Assembly: GCF_014524565.1 (NCBI RefSeq)
Contig: NZ_CP060139.1
Location: forward strand, 1,991,501 to 2,055,500
Reading direction: 5' to 3'
DNA from: Croceimicrobium hydrocarbonivorans
GTDB taxonomy: Bacteria > Bacteroidota > Bacteroidia > Flavobacteriales > Schleiferiaceae
Length of the DNA: 64,000 nucleotides
Of this stretch, positions 7,789 through 16,094 are shown one piece after another. The notes beneath the pieces were generated by a model. That model was not told the origin of the DNA, made no database searches, and saw only the letters and a program-made list of their open reading frames with translations. Position 1 is the first letter of the stretch, and each line of letters opens with the position of its first letter. A program made the translations under genes and the position numbers.

Positions 7789-10119
7789 CTAATCAGGATT
7801 AAATTGATCGTGTCCCATGCCATTATCAACATTGGCAGTATCAATGCTGCCCAAAGCTGCTTTATAGCGTTCACAATTCAGTTCAATACTAAGGGGATCG
7901 ATCGGTTTTTCAAAATCGGCTTTGCTTACTTGTAAGCTTGGATCGGCATAACATTTCTGCATAAATAAGGCCCAAACCGGCAAGGAAACTGTTGCCCCTT
8001 GTCCATAATAAGTGGAACCAAAATGAGCAGAGCGATCTTCACAACCACCCCAAACGCCGGTAATTAAATTGGGCACCATACCCATAAACCAGCCATCCGC
8101 ATTAAACTGAGTAGTTCCGGTTTTACCCGCAATGGGATTGGTGAAATTCCAAGGGAAGCCGGTTACCACATCATTGGAGTAAGAGCCCCAAGCCGAGCGC
8201 AAACGAGCACCGGTACCGGAAGCAGTTACGCCTTTTAAAAGATCTAGCACCACATAGGCATCTTGCTCACTCATCACCTCATTGGTGCGAGGACTAATTT
8301 CTTGCAGTACCACTCCATTGCGATCTTCAATACGGGTAATAAAGATGGGTTCAGTATACACCCCTTTATTGGCGAAGGTGGTGTAGGCGCCTACAATATC
8401 ATGCACCGATAGGTCTACTGTTCCTAATGCGATAGAAGGCTGAGTCGGGATTTCATCTTCAATTCCCATTTCATGCATCATTCGGATTACCGGCACAGGA
8501 CCTACTTGCTTCATTAAATAGGTTGTAACTGTATTTACAGAATTGGCGAGGGCATATTTTAGGGTATATATTCCGCCATATTTATCATCGGAATTTTTGG
8601 GGCACCAATCTTTTAACAAGTCGTATTTCCCTTTTTCGATACAGGTTCGCACATTGGGCACCTCAAAACAAGGGGAGTAGCCTTTTTGACGAATGGCGGT
8701 AGTATACACAAATGGTTTAAAGAGTGAGCCTACCTGACGTTTTCCTTGACGTACGTGGTCGTACTGGAAATGGCGGAAATCGATACCACCTACCCAGGCT
8801 TTAATAAAACCAGTTTGAGGCTCCACCGACATTAATCCGGATTGGTAGAAATGCTTGTAATAGCGAATAGAATCCCAGGGGCTCATTAAAGTATCTACAT
8901 CTCCACCCCAAGCAAAAACACTCATTTCGATAGGGGTGTGGAATACCTTCATAATACTGTCCATGGAGATATCCTGCTTTTTCATGCGGCGGAACCGCGG
9001 AGTTTGTCGCATGGCTTTGCCTAGCAGATCTTCAACTTCACCGGCTGTAAGATAATGGAAGGGCGCTAATTTGCGGTTCTCCTCCATTTTAAAGAATACC
9101 CGCTGCAAATTGCTCATATGCTCGGTTACCGCTTCTTCGGCATACTTCTGCATACGAGAGTCGAGGGTAGTGTAGATTTTTAAACCGTCGGTATAAAGGT
9201 TGTATTCGCTGCCATCAGGCTTGGGATGTTCTTTAATCCATCGCGCCATATACTGACGTAGGTATTCTCGGAAATAGGTGGCCGTTCCACTGATATGACC
9301 TTGACGATTAAATTCCAGTTCAATAGGCAAGGCAGAGAGGGAATCCATTTCAGACTCGGTGATCATCTCATTGCGAAGCATTTGTCCAAAGACCACATTT
9401 CTTCTTTGCAAGGCTCGTGGAGCGGTTTGCTCCCGTCGGGGATTGATTTGCCAGGGGTTTTGCAGCATGCCAATAAATAGGGCCGCTTCTTGCAGATTAA
9501 GGCTATCTGGTGTTTTGTTAAAATAAGTGGAAGCCGCCGATTTAATCCCCACGGCATCATATACAAAGTCGACCTGGTTGAGGTACATCGCTACAATTTC
9601 CTCCTTGGTGTACTGGCGCTCCAATTGAACGGCAATTACCCATTCCTGGAATTTCTGTAAAATTCGTTCAACAACCGAAGACGGAGGGTCATGGAATAAC
9701 TGTTTAGCCAGCTGTTGGGTAACGGTACTACCCCCACCATTTTGGCCCATTCGAACAATGGCTCTGGCCAAGGCTTCGAAATCGATTCCGCTGTGGCTGT
9801 AATAACGCTCATCTTCAGTAGCAACCAGGGCATTAATTAAGTGTGGACTTAATTCGCTGTACTCAATATGGGTGCGATTGTCTTTGAAGAATTTCCCCAG
9901 GGTTTCGCCATCCGAGCTAAAGATCTCAGTAGCCACATTGCTCTTAGGGTTTTCAATTTCTTCGAAGGTGGGGAGTTTTCCAAAGGCCCCTAAAGTGGTA
10001 AGGCTAACTACAATTACGATGCTTAAGATCCCCAAAAAATAGAGGATCCACATCAAGCGTACCAGCTTGCGGTAATCGTTCTTCGCAGTTCTTTGGGTCT
10101 TAGTTTTTCGCTTCGCCAT
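7789..10119 (-). CDS. mrcA: Bifunctional penicillin-binding protein 1A (transglycosylase/transpeptidase)
   Basis: This 776-residue class A PBP polymerises and crosslinks peptidoglycan at the inner membrane. It has a basic cytoplasmic tail and one membrane span (residues about 21-45). The GT51 domain follows, with ATEDERYYSHSGID (catalytic Glu102) and GGSTVTQQLAKQL. The transpeptidase domain carries all three motifs: S465-LFK, S527-VN and K666-TG. The next minus-strand gene upstream, gldH, overlaps its start by 20 nt. The order ricT-gldH-PBP1A is, to my knowledge, common in Bacteroidota. The C-terminus is short and acidic, without an extra domain. Confidence 0.95.
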   Translation of the reverse strand: MAKRKTKTQRTAKNDYRKLVRLMWILYFLGILSIVIVVSLTTLGAFGKLPTFEEIENPKSNVATEIFSSDGETLGKFFKDNRTHIEYSELSPHLINALVATEDERYYSHSGIDFEALARAIVRMGQNGGGSTVTQQLAKQLFHDPPSSVVERILQKFQEWVIAVQLERQYTKEEIVAMYLNQVDFVYDAVGIKSAASTYFNKTPDSLNLQEAALFIGMLQNPWQINPRREQTAPRALQRRNVVFGQMLRNEMITESEMDSLSALPIELEFNRQGHISGTATYFREYLRQYMARWIKEHPKPDGSEYNLYTDGLKIYTTLDSRMQKYAEEAVTEHMSNLQRVFFKMEENRKLAPFHYLTAGEVEDLLGKAMRQTPRFRRMKKQDISMDSIMKVFHTPIEMSVFAWGGDVDTLMSPWDSIRYYKHFYQSGLMSVEPQTGFIKAWVGGIDFRHFQYDHVRQGKRQVGSLFKPFVYTTAIRQKGYSPCFEVPNVRTCIEKGKYDLLKDWCPKNSDDKYGGIYTLKYALANSVNTVTTYLMKQVGPVPVIRMMHEMGIEDEIPTQPSIALGTVDLSVHDIVGAYTTFANKGVYTEPIFITRIEDRNGVVLQEISPRTNEVMSEQDAYVVLDLLKGVTASGTGARLRSAWGSYSNDVVTGFPWNFTNPIAGKTGTTQFNADGWFMGMVPNLITGVWGGCEDRSAHFGSTYYGQGATVSLPVWALFMQKCYADPSLQVSKADFEKPIDPLSIELNCERYKAALGSIDTANVDNGMGHDQFNPD

Positions 10120-10594
10120 TTTCCTGTTTGTAAATGCTTATGCCAATATCTTCAATGCCGGGAAGAGGATCTTCGCGCATGGCCTGCACAAATTCAAAGC
10201 GATAAGTGCCGGCCTTGGTAAAACGCAGAGGTTCTCTTCTGAATACTCTTTGAAAGGTCTTAAGCTCACCCACTCCTTCTCCCAACCATTTACCAAAGGG
10301 ATCGGCCAGGGTAAGGTTGGCAGTATCACTGTATTCCATGCCTCCCTCTGAATATATTTTCCTGAAAAGGTACAGATTTGAAAAGGGATAATCATTATTC
10401 CCCCGCATATTGAAATAGATGAGGTAGGAACTCAGGGTATCCTCAATTTCCACCTCAAAACTGGCAATGCTATCTGCATGCCAACCTTCAGGAGATACGG
10501 GCGAATAGCTTTCGTACCAAGGCTTCTCGGAGCAGGCAAAGGCAAGGCTGACCAATAGGCCTAATAGAAATAGCTGCTTAAGACTTCGGAGCAT
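10100..10594 (-). CDS. gldH: Gliding motility lipoprotein GldH
   Basis: The 164-residue product begins with a lipoprotein signal (LFLLGLLVSLAFAC, lipidated Cys21). It then has the GldH-type body: SIASFEVEIEDTLSSYLIYFNMRGNNDYPFSNLYLF and GTYRFEFVQAMREDPLPGIEDIGISI. GldH is an envelope lipoprotein needed for gliding in Flavobacterium; its exact role is unresolved. The frame is open up to 10762, but the ATG at 10594 is chosen because it immediately precedes the signal peptide. This leaves 17 nt of overlap with ricT rather than 185. The 3' end overlaps the PBP1A gene by 20 nt. Confidence 0.88.
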   Translation of the reverse strand: MLRSLKQLFLLGLLVSLAFACSEKPWYESYSPVSPEGWHADSIASFEVEIEDTLSSYLIYFNMRGNNDYPFSNLYLFRKIYSEGGMEYSDTANLTLADPFGKWLGEGVGELKTFQRVFRREPLRFTKAGTYRFEFVQAMREDPLPGIEDIGISIYKQENGEAKN

Positions 10595-11915
10595 CGTTAT
10601 TTCCGGGATTGCTGTTTTTACGTCGGCGATTGCGATTATTGCGATTGCGGTTTGTGCCACCACTTTTATTCGGGCTACCGCCTTCTTTCGTGTTGCGAGG
10701 CGATGGTGCTTTCGCTTGAGGATTAGCCTTGGCTTCGGGCTTGGGTCCATTGCTTTGCGCATTGGGCTTGCTTCTACCTTTAGCCGGGCGATTACGGCTT
10801 TTCCGACGGCGATTATCAGAGCCTCTGCCTTTTTGATCGAAGCGGGTTAGCTCATCCTGACCTACCACATTCTCATAGGCGACACTTTCCTCCGAAGGCT
10901 TATTGGCATTAAAATCCGTTAAATTTTCAGGCTTTTCGCCCTTCTCATTTAAGGCCATGATATGCTTTACATCCTCAAGCTTTACGGCTACCCATTCATT
11001 CCCTTGGTCAGGAAGGGCATACCACAGTAATTCTTTGAAGATGTCCATTTTCTGGAAGTAAGCCCGGCCCGCTTTGGTTTCCAAATTTTTATTGGTGTCG
11101 GGGAAATTCTTGAGGGCGTCTAAATAGGTGTCCAGCTCATAGTTAAGGCAGCACTTTAATTTCCCGCACTGTCCTGCCAATTTGGTCGGATTCAGCGAAA
11201 GCTGCTGATACCGGGCCGCGGCAGTGTTAACCGAACGAAAATCCGTAAGCCAGGTGCTGCAACATAATTCGCGGCCACAAGAGCCAATACCCCCAATTTT
11301 ACCGGCTTCTTGTCGAGTTCCGATTTGGCGCATTTCTACGCGAATCTTAAACTCAGAAGCTAATAGTTTAATCAGCTCACGGAAATCAACCCGTTCATCA
11401 GCGATATAGTAAAAAGTAGCCTTGGCATTATCGCCCTGGTACTCTACATCGCTGAGCTTCATATTGAGATTTAGCTCTTTTACAATCTCGCGACTACGTA
11501 CCATGGTTTCATGCTCTCGATCGCGAGCAGTTTGCCAGATATCAATATCACGCTGATTGGCTTTGCGATATAATTTGCGCACATCCGGAGACTCCGGGCG
11601 CAATTTGCGTTTATTCATTTGTAGGCGTACCAGTTCGCCCGTGAGCGAAACAGCGCCTATATCGTGTCCGGGATTTCCTTCTACTGCAACCACATCGCCC
11701 ATATAGAGGCGAATTTGGCTTGGGTTTTTATAATATTCCTTGCGGCCGTTCTTAAAACGAACTTCGACATATTCAAAAGGAGCGAGGTGCCCCGGTAGTT
11801 CCATATCACTTAACCAGTCGAAAACGGTGTGTTTCTCACAACCCTTTACGCCACAAGAGCCATTACTTTTACAGCCTTTGGGAATCCCGCTTGTACTACA
11901 ACTTCCACATCCCAT
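10578..11915 (-). CDS. ricT: PSP1/RicT (YaaT) family regulatory protein
   Basis: The 445-residue product has the PSP1 domain with its two cysteine motifs, CGRELCC (C213, C218, C219) and CGKLKCC (C250, C255, C256). In Bacillus RicT these belong to an iron-sulfur protein complex with RicA and RicF that affects RNA maturation and sporulation. Here there is also an N-terminal cluster of five cysteines (residues 3-26). A C-terminal tail of about 90 residues is rich in Arg, Asn, Lys and Pro, and looks disordered and possibly nucleic-acid binding. It is the first gene of the minus-strand block and divergent from porZ. Confidence 0.9.
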   Translation of the reverse strand: MGCGSCSTSGIPKGCKSNGSCGVKGCEKHTVFDWLSDMELPGHLAPFEYVEVRFKNGRKEYYKNPSQIRLYMGDVVAVEGNPGHDIGAVSLTGELVRLQMNKRKLRPESPDVRKLYRKANQRDIDIWQTARDREHETMVRSREIVKELNLNMKLSDVEYQGDNAKATFYYIADERVDFRELIKLLASEFKIRVEMRQIGTRQEAGKIGGIGSCGRELCCSTWLTDFRSVNTAAARYQQLSLNPTKLAGQCGKLKCCLNYELDTYLDALKNFPDTNKNLETKAGRAYFQKMDIFKELLWYALPDQGNEWVAVKLEDVKHIMALNEKGEKPENLTDFNANKPSEESVAYENVVGQDELTRFDQKGRGSDNRRRKSRNRPAKGRSKPNAQSNGPKPEAKANPQAKAPSPRNTKEGGSPNKSGGTNRNRNNRNRRRKNSNPGNNDAPKS

Positions 11916-12048
11916 TGTAAGGTCTCTTTTTTAGGGTCCTTTTTCGCGGACCTGCGCAAAGATACCATTTCACATCTTTGACAATTTGCCGTCCGCAGTA
12001 TCATTTTTGGCTACTTTTAACGTTTCATTCCCAAAACGGATTTCCCGC

Positions 12049-14361
12049 ATGAGAATTAGCTTAGGGCTGCTCTTCATTTTTGGCACCATTTCCCTCTCTG
12101 CACAGGTATCAAATAACCTGGGGGTTTGGGTCGATCATTTCCCTTATACCAAGTCGGTAGACATCGCCGAAAACGACGGTGTGGCCTACGTTGCCACCGA
12201 ACAAGGTATGTATCGTTATGAGCTTGAAGATCGCAGCATTCACCGTGTTTCCAAGGTTAATGGCTTAAGTGATGTTGGCTTAAGTTGTATTGCCTATAGT
12301 GAGCAATTTGATCAATATTTTATTGGCTATGAAAATGGCACCCTCGATATTCTCGATGGGGATGAGATTATCAGTTTTCCCGATATCCGCCTTTCCGGAA
12401 ATTACAGCGGCTTAAAACGGATTAATCACATTCATGTGATGGATTCTGTGGCTTTTATCGCGACTGATTTTGGGATTGTGGCCTACGATATTGCCCAGGG
12501 ATTAGTGCGAGAAGCGCCCTATATCATCGGACCTGGAGGTGGTACTTTGGCTGTGTATCAAGTGGAGAATGATGATCAATATTTGTACGCCGCTACTCCC
12601 GAAGGTTTGTATAGTGCGCCCCTTAGTTCTGCTAAATTCTTTTTTGGTAATTGGTCGGTAGACCCAGCAATGGCGAGGGAAATTGATCATTTGGCTTATT
12701 TCGATGGCAAGCTTTTCGTCAATCGCAATATTCCTCCCAATAATGATTCGATCTGGTATAAAGAGAATGGCAGCTGGACCTTCTTTCCGGCCAACGAAAT
12801 TTCAGATAATCGGGATTTACGTGAATCGCGAGGGAATCTGGTAGTCGTAAATAATTTTAGTGCTCGTGCTTATGATCCGGCTTTTCAAAGAGTGAAAAAC
12901 TGGAACAGCACCACCGTTGGTGATACGGCCTTTTCGCCAGTAGCAGCAATTATGGGCAGTCGATCCGATAATTTCTGGATCGCCGATGCGGGTAGCGGAA
13001 TTTACCAGGTTTTTCAAATTTTCCCGCTCGAGGTAGTTCCCAATAGCCCGGCCACTCGTAATGCTTTTCGCCTTCAACAGGATGAAGGTAAAATATGGGT
13101 AGCCCCCGGTGGTTACGATGTGGTGGGTACCCCCGTTTTTAATAATGATGGTATTTTTCACCTCGAAGGATTGAATTGGACCAATTATCCCAATGCCCTC
13201 TTTGGTTCATTTAAAGACATCGTTAAAATCCTTCCGCATCCAACAAAAGAGAATCATATCTATGCTTCCAGCTTTGGAAGTGGTTTATTGGAATTGGCCA
13301 TTGATGGTGAGAGCGTTTCTATAGAGCGCGAAATTAATGAGGCCACTACCGATGGCGCAATGCCTTCCATTAGCGGAAGTGGCGAACATCGGGTGGCGGA
13401 TATGGATTTGGATGCCGATGGAAATATCTGGTTCAGTAATCCTTTAACCGATCGTCCCTTGGGTGTGATTCGTCCGGATGGAACGGTAGAATGCTATGGT
13501 TTAGGTGCCGCTGGTGCCGGTGCCAATGTTTTGAAATTAATGGTTACCTCGGGTGGTCAGGTTTGGCAACAGATTCGGAATAATGGGATTTTAGTAACCC
13601 GCCTGGAAGATGGGGTGCCTCAAGAAACGGTGCGTTTAGGGGCCAGTGAGGGAAGTGGCGACCTACCTTCGGAGTCGGTACTTTGCTTTGCAGAAGATCA
13701 GGATGGAGAGATTTGGATTGGTACCAATGAGGGCCTAGCCGTACTGTTTAGCCCCGAGAATATCTTTGAGCCCAATCGCAGTTACGATGCTTCAATCCTG
13801 GTAATTGATGAAGATGGTGATGGTAATGGGGAGCGCGTGTTAGGCTCGGAAGCCATTAATGATATTGAAGTGGATGGAGCCAATAAGAAGTGGTTCGGAA
13901 CCGCCAATAATGGAGTGTTCTATACCAATTCTAATGGCCGTACTCAATTGCAGCGTTTCAGTAAAACCAATAGCCCTTTGGCCAGTGATGTGATTTTGGA
14001 TATTGAAATCGACGATCAAACCGGAATGGTGTACTTTGGAACGGATCAGGGAATTGTTTCCTATCAAGGTCAGGCTACAGCCGGGGAGAAAACCATGAGT
14101 GATGTATTTGCCTATCCCAATCCGGTAGAGCCGGGATACAGCGGTCCGATTTTAATTCGTGGCTTGGTAACCAATGCTCAGGTTAAGATTACCGATGTGG
14201 AAGGAAATATCGTTTTCGAAACGGTGGCCGAAGGTGGTCAGGCAATTTGGGATGGTAAAAATTTCGATGGACTGAAAGTAGCTTCAGGAATTTATCTGGC
14301 CTTTATCAGTGATGATTTAGGTGTTAATACGGAGGTGGCTAAAATCATGATTTTGAATTAA
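12049..14361 (+). CDS. porZ: Type IX secretion system protein PorZ
   Basis: After a signal peptide (ISLGLLFIFGTISLSAQ) the 770-residue product begins with the PorZ-type segment NNLGVWVDHFPYTKSVDIAE. It then has beta-propeller repeats of the two-component-regulator type (VAYVATEQGMYRYE, IWIGTNEGLAVLF, MVYFGTDQGIVSY) and ends in a T9SS C-terminal domain (DVFAYPNPVEPGYSG onward). In Porphyromonas, PorZ belongs to the PorU-PorV-PorQ-PorZ attachment complex on the cell surface, which joins cargo to A-type LPS. The frame is open from 11986, but the ATG at 12049 precedes the signal peptide. It overlaps recO by 1 nt. Confidence 0.92.
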   Translation: MRISLGLLFIFGTISLSAQVSNNLGVWVDHFPYTKSVDIAENDGVAYVATEQGMYRYELEDRSIHRVSKVNGLSDVGLSCIAYSEQFDQYFIGYENGTLDILDGDEIISFPDIRLSGNYSGLKRINHIHVMDSVAFIATDFGIVAYDIAQGLVREAPYIIGPGGGTLAVYQVENDDQYLYAATPEGLYSAPLSSAKFFFGNWSVDPAMAREIDHLAYFDGKLFVNRNIPPNNDSIWYKENGSWTFFPANEISDNRDLRESRGNLVVVNNFSARAYDPAFQRVKNWNSTTVGDTAFSPVAAIMGSRSDNFWIADAGSGIYQVFQIFPLEVVPNSPATRNAFRLQQDEGKIWVAPGGYDVVGTPVFNNDGIFHLEGLNWTNYPNALFGSFKDIVKILPHPTKENHIYASSFGSGLLELAIDGESVSIEREINEATTDGAMPSISGSGEHRVADMDLDADGNIWFSNPLTDRPLGVIRPDGTVECYGLGAAGAGANVLKLMVTSGGQVWQQIRNNGILVTRLEDGVPQETVRLGASEGSGDLPSESVLCFAEDQDGEIWIGTNEGLAVLFSPENIFEPNRSYDASILVIDEDGDGNGERVLGSEAINDIEVDGANKKWFGTANNGVFYTNSNGRTQLQRFSKTNSPLASDVILDIEIDDQTGMVYFGTDQGIVSYQGQATAGEKTMSDVFAYPNPVEPGYSGPILIRGLVTNAQVKITDVEGNIVFETVAEGGQAIWDGKNFDGLKVASGIYLAFISDDLGVNTEVAKIMILN

Positions 14362-15086
14362 TGGCCGAGATTCGGGAGGGCATCGTATTAAGCAGTGTTC
14401 CCTATGGTGAAAGCCGCATTATTCTCAATCTTCTTACACCGGATTTAGGAACTATCGGCTTGATCGCTACCCTTTCTAAAAAGGGAAAAAGCGGTTTAAA
14501 GAAGGCCCATTTTCAAAACCTCCAGATTCTCGAAATTCAGCATGCTGAGCGGAATAAAGGCGAATTAAAGCGCCTTCAGGATGCCCGCATACTCTATCCT
14601 TATCAGCAATTGTATTTTGATCCGGTTTTGTCCTGTATGGCGCTCTTCTTAGCCGAGTTTCTCTACAAGGTATTGCGGGAAGAAGAAGGACATCCGGAAC
14701 TCTATCGATTTGTACGGAAGGCCCTAATTCAATTGGATTCAGCCGAAACAGGTTTGGCCAATTTCCATTTGGCCTTTTTAATGGAATTAAGCGCGCATTT
14801 AGGACTGCGGCCTCAATTGGAAGAAGGTACTGCCCGATATTTCGACTTATTAAATTCTCAATTAAGCATTCAGCCTCCGGATCATGCCCATTTTATTGAA
14901 GAAGATGAATTGCAGATTTGGCGTGAGCTTCAAGCCAAAGGAATGGAAAACTACGAGGAGCTGAATATCAAAGGATCCGCTATCCGCCGCAAGGCTCTAG
15001 CCAGCTTAATAGATTATTACCGCCTTCATTTACATGATTTTGGTGACTTGAAATCCTTGGCGGTTTTACGCGAAGTACTGGCTTAA
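14361..15086 (+). CDS. recO: DNA repair protein RecO
   Basis: The 241-residue product has the RecO N-terminal OB fold: EGIVLSSVPYGESRIILNLLTPDLGTIGLIA. An alpha-helical domain follows (LFLAEFLYKVLREEEGHPELYRFV and FHLAFLMELSAHLGLRPQ). RecO works with RecR and RecF to load RecA on SSB-coated single-stranded DNA. The zinc-finger cysteines of some RecO proteins are missing, as seems common in this phylum. Its ATG shares a base with the porZ stop codon, giving a porZ-recO pair. The 3' end overlaps the convergent DUF4837 gene by 4 nt. Confidence 0.94.
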   Translation: MAEIREGIVLSSVPYGESRIILNLLTPDLGTIGLIATLSKKGKSGLKKAHFQNLQILEIQHAERNKGELKRLQDARILYPYQQLYFDPVLSCMALFLAEFLYKVLREEEGHPELYRFVRKALIQLDSAETGLANFHLAFLMELSAHLGLRPQLEEGTARYFDLLNSQLSIQPPDHAHFIEEDELQIWRELQAKGMENYEELNIKGSAIRRKALASLIDYYRLHLHDFGDLKSLAVLREVLA

Positions 15087-16090
15087 AGAATTTCGAGATT
15101 GCGAATAATGCTCTCTAATTCGAAAAGACTCTTGCGCTTCTTTTTCTCCGGAGCTAGGATAAAGCTATCGATGTAAATCAATCGATTATTCTCTTCATCG
15201 TAAATGGTATAGCTCACAAATGGGCCACCCATAATATCGCCATGCGTACGCCATAAGCCACGCGCTTCAATGCTAAAGCGTCCCTGTACTTCGGTTGGGT
15301 TCAATTGCGGTTTTACTAAGTCCTCAGTAATCATATAGCTGCCATCTCTTTGTCCGGGAACATAGAGTTTGGTGAGGCTATCCCTTAGGGGAATAATGTT
15401 ATTGCCAATAATAGCTTCGTCTGCTGGTAAGTCACCTACGTAAATGATTATACCATTATCGGCCAAAGTGGTGGTTTTCCAATACACTACCACATCGTCT
15501 GTAGACACCGAAAGAGCAAAGTCTTTGGGAACATTTAACTTGAGATTGTGCTTGCTGAAAAACTCAGGATACTCTTTATGCGTAAGCGGCCGCATTTTGG
15601 TATAGAGACGTTCAGATTCTAAAGCACTGATGCGGGCGTCAATGGCATCATTTTGCTGAAGGGTCAATTTCCGTAAATCCAGTTCGGTGGGAGCGCTCAG
15701 GTGACTTACCATTTGGCCACGCGCCCATTTATCCATTTCGAAAACCAGGCTGCTGCTATCAGCATTAGCGTCTAAAAGCACAATATAGCGGGAGCGTTTA
15801 AGAAGGTCGCTAAATTCTTTTGGAGCCACCTGACGTACTGTGTAGCGCGGTTCGGGTTGAGGCAGGCCGTAGACCATGCCAATAAAATGTTCTTCGAAAG
15901 CTCTACCGGGACCACCGTTCCAAACCTTGTCCTCGGCTACCACCAAAATATCCAGAATACCCCCATTGGCAGGAGGCAGGGTATCATCGTTAAAGATTTT
16001 CTCTAAAGCCGACTCTTCACCTTCGGGGCTTGAGCAGGAAATGGTTAAGCTAAGAGCAAGCAGGAATAAGAGGCCGGTTTTTAGTTTCAT
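15083..16090 (-). CDS. DUF4837 family lipoprotein
   Basis: A 335-residue predicted lipoprotein: signal LLFLLALSLTISC with Cys19 as the lipidated residue. It then has DILVVAEDKVWNGGPGRAFEEHF, recognised as the start of the Bacteroidota DUF4837 family. The C-terminal half carries RFSIEARGLWRTHGDIMGGPFVSY and a basic EKKKRKSLFELESII end. Function is unknown. It lies 4 nt after the lytic transglycosylase gene on the same strand, so a role at the cell wall or outer membrane is reasonable but unproven. Confidence 0.85.
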   Translation of the reverse strand: MKLKTGLLFLLALSLTISCSSPEGEESALEKIFNDDTLPPANGGILDILVVAEDKVWNGGPGRAFEEHFIGMVYGLPQPEPRYTVRQVAPKEFSDLLKRSRYIVLLDANADSSSLVFEMDKWARGQMVSHLSAPTELDLRKLTLQQNDAIDARISALESERLYTKMRPLTHKEYPEFFSKHNLKLNVPKDFALSVSTDDVVVYWKTTTLADNGIIIYVGDLPADEAIIGNNIIPLRDSLTKLYVPGQRDGSYMITEDLVKPQLNPTEVQGRFSIEARGLWRTHGDIMGGPFVSYTIYDEENNRLIYIDSFILAPEKKKRKSLFELESIIRNLEIL

Positions 16091-16094
16091 AGGA

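Noticed and set aside
10595-10762. Upstream extension of the gldH reading frame (adds 56 basic residues).
   Set aside because: It lies within the end of ricT and would bury the lipoprotein signal; the ATG at 10594 fits lipid attachment.
11986-12048. N-terminal extension of porZ.
   Set aside because: The 21 added residues precede a complete signal peptide starting at the ATG at 12049.
12502-13161. Minus-strand frames of 62 and 114 residues inside porZ.
   Set aside because: They lie opposite a clear long gene, have biased composition and no recognisable domain.
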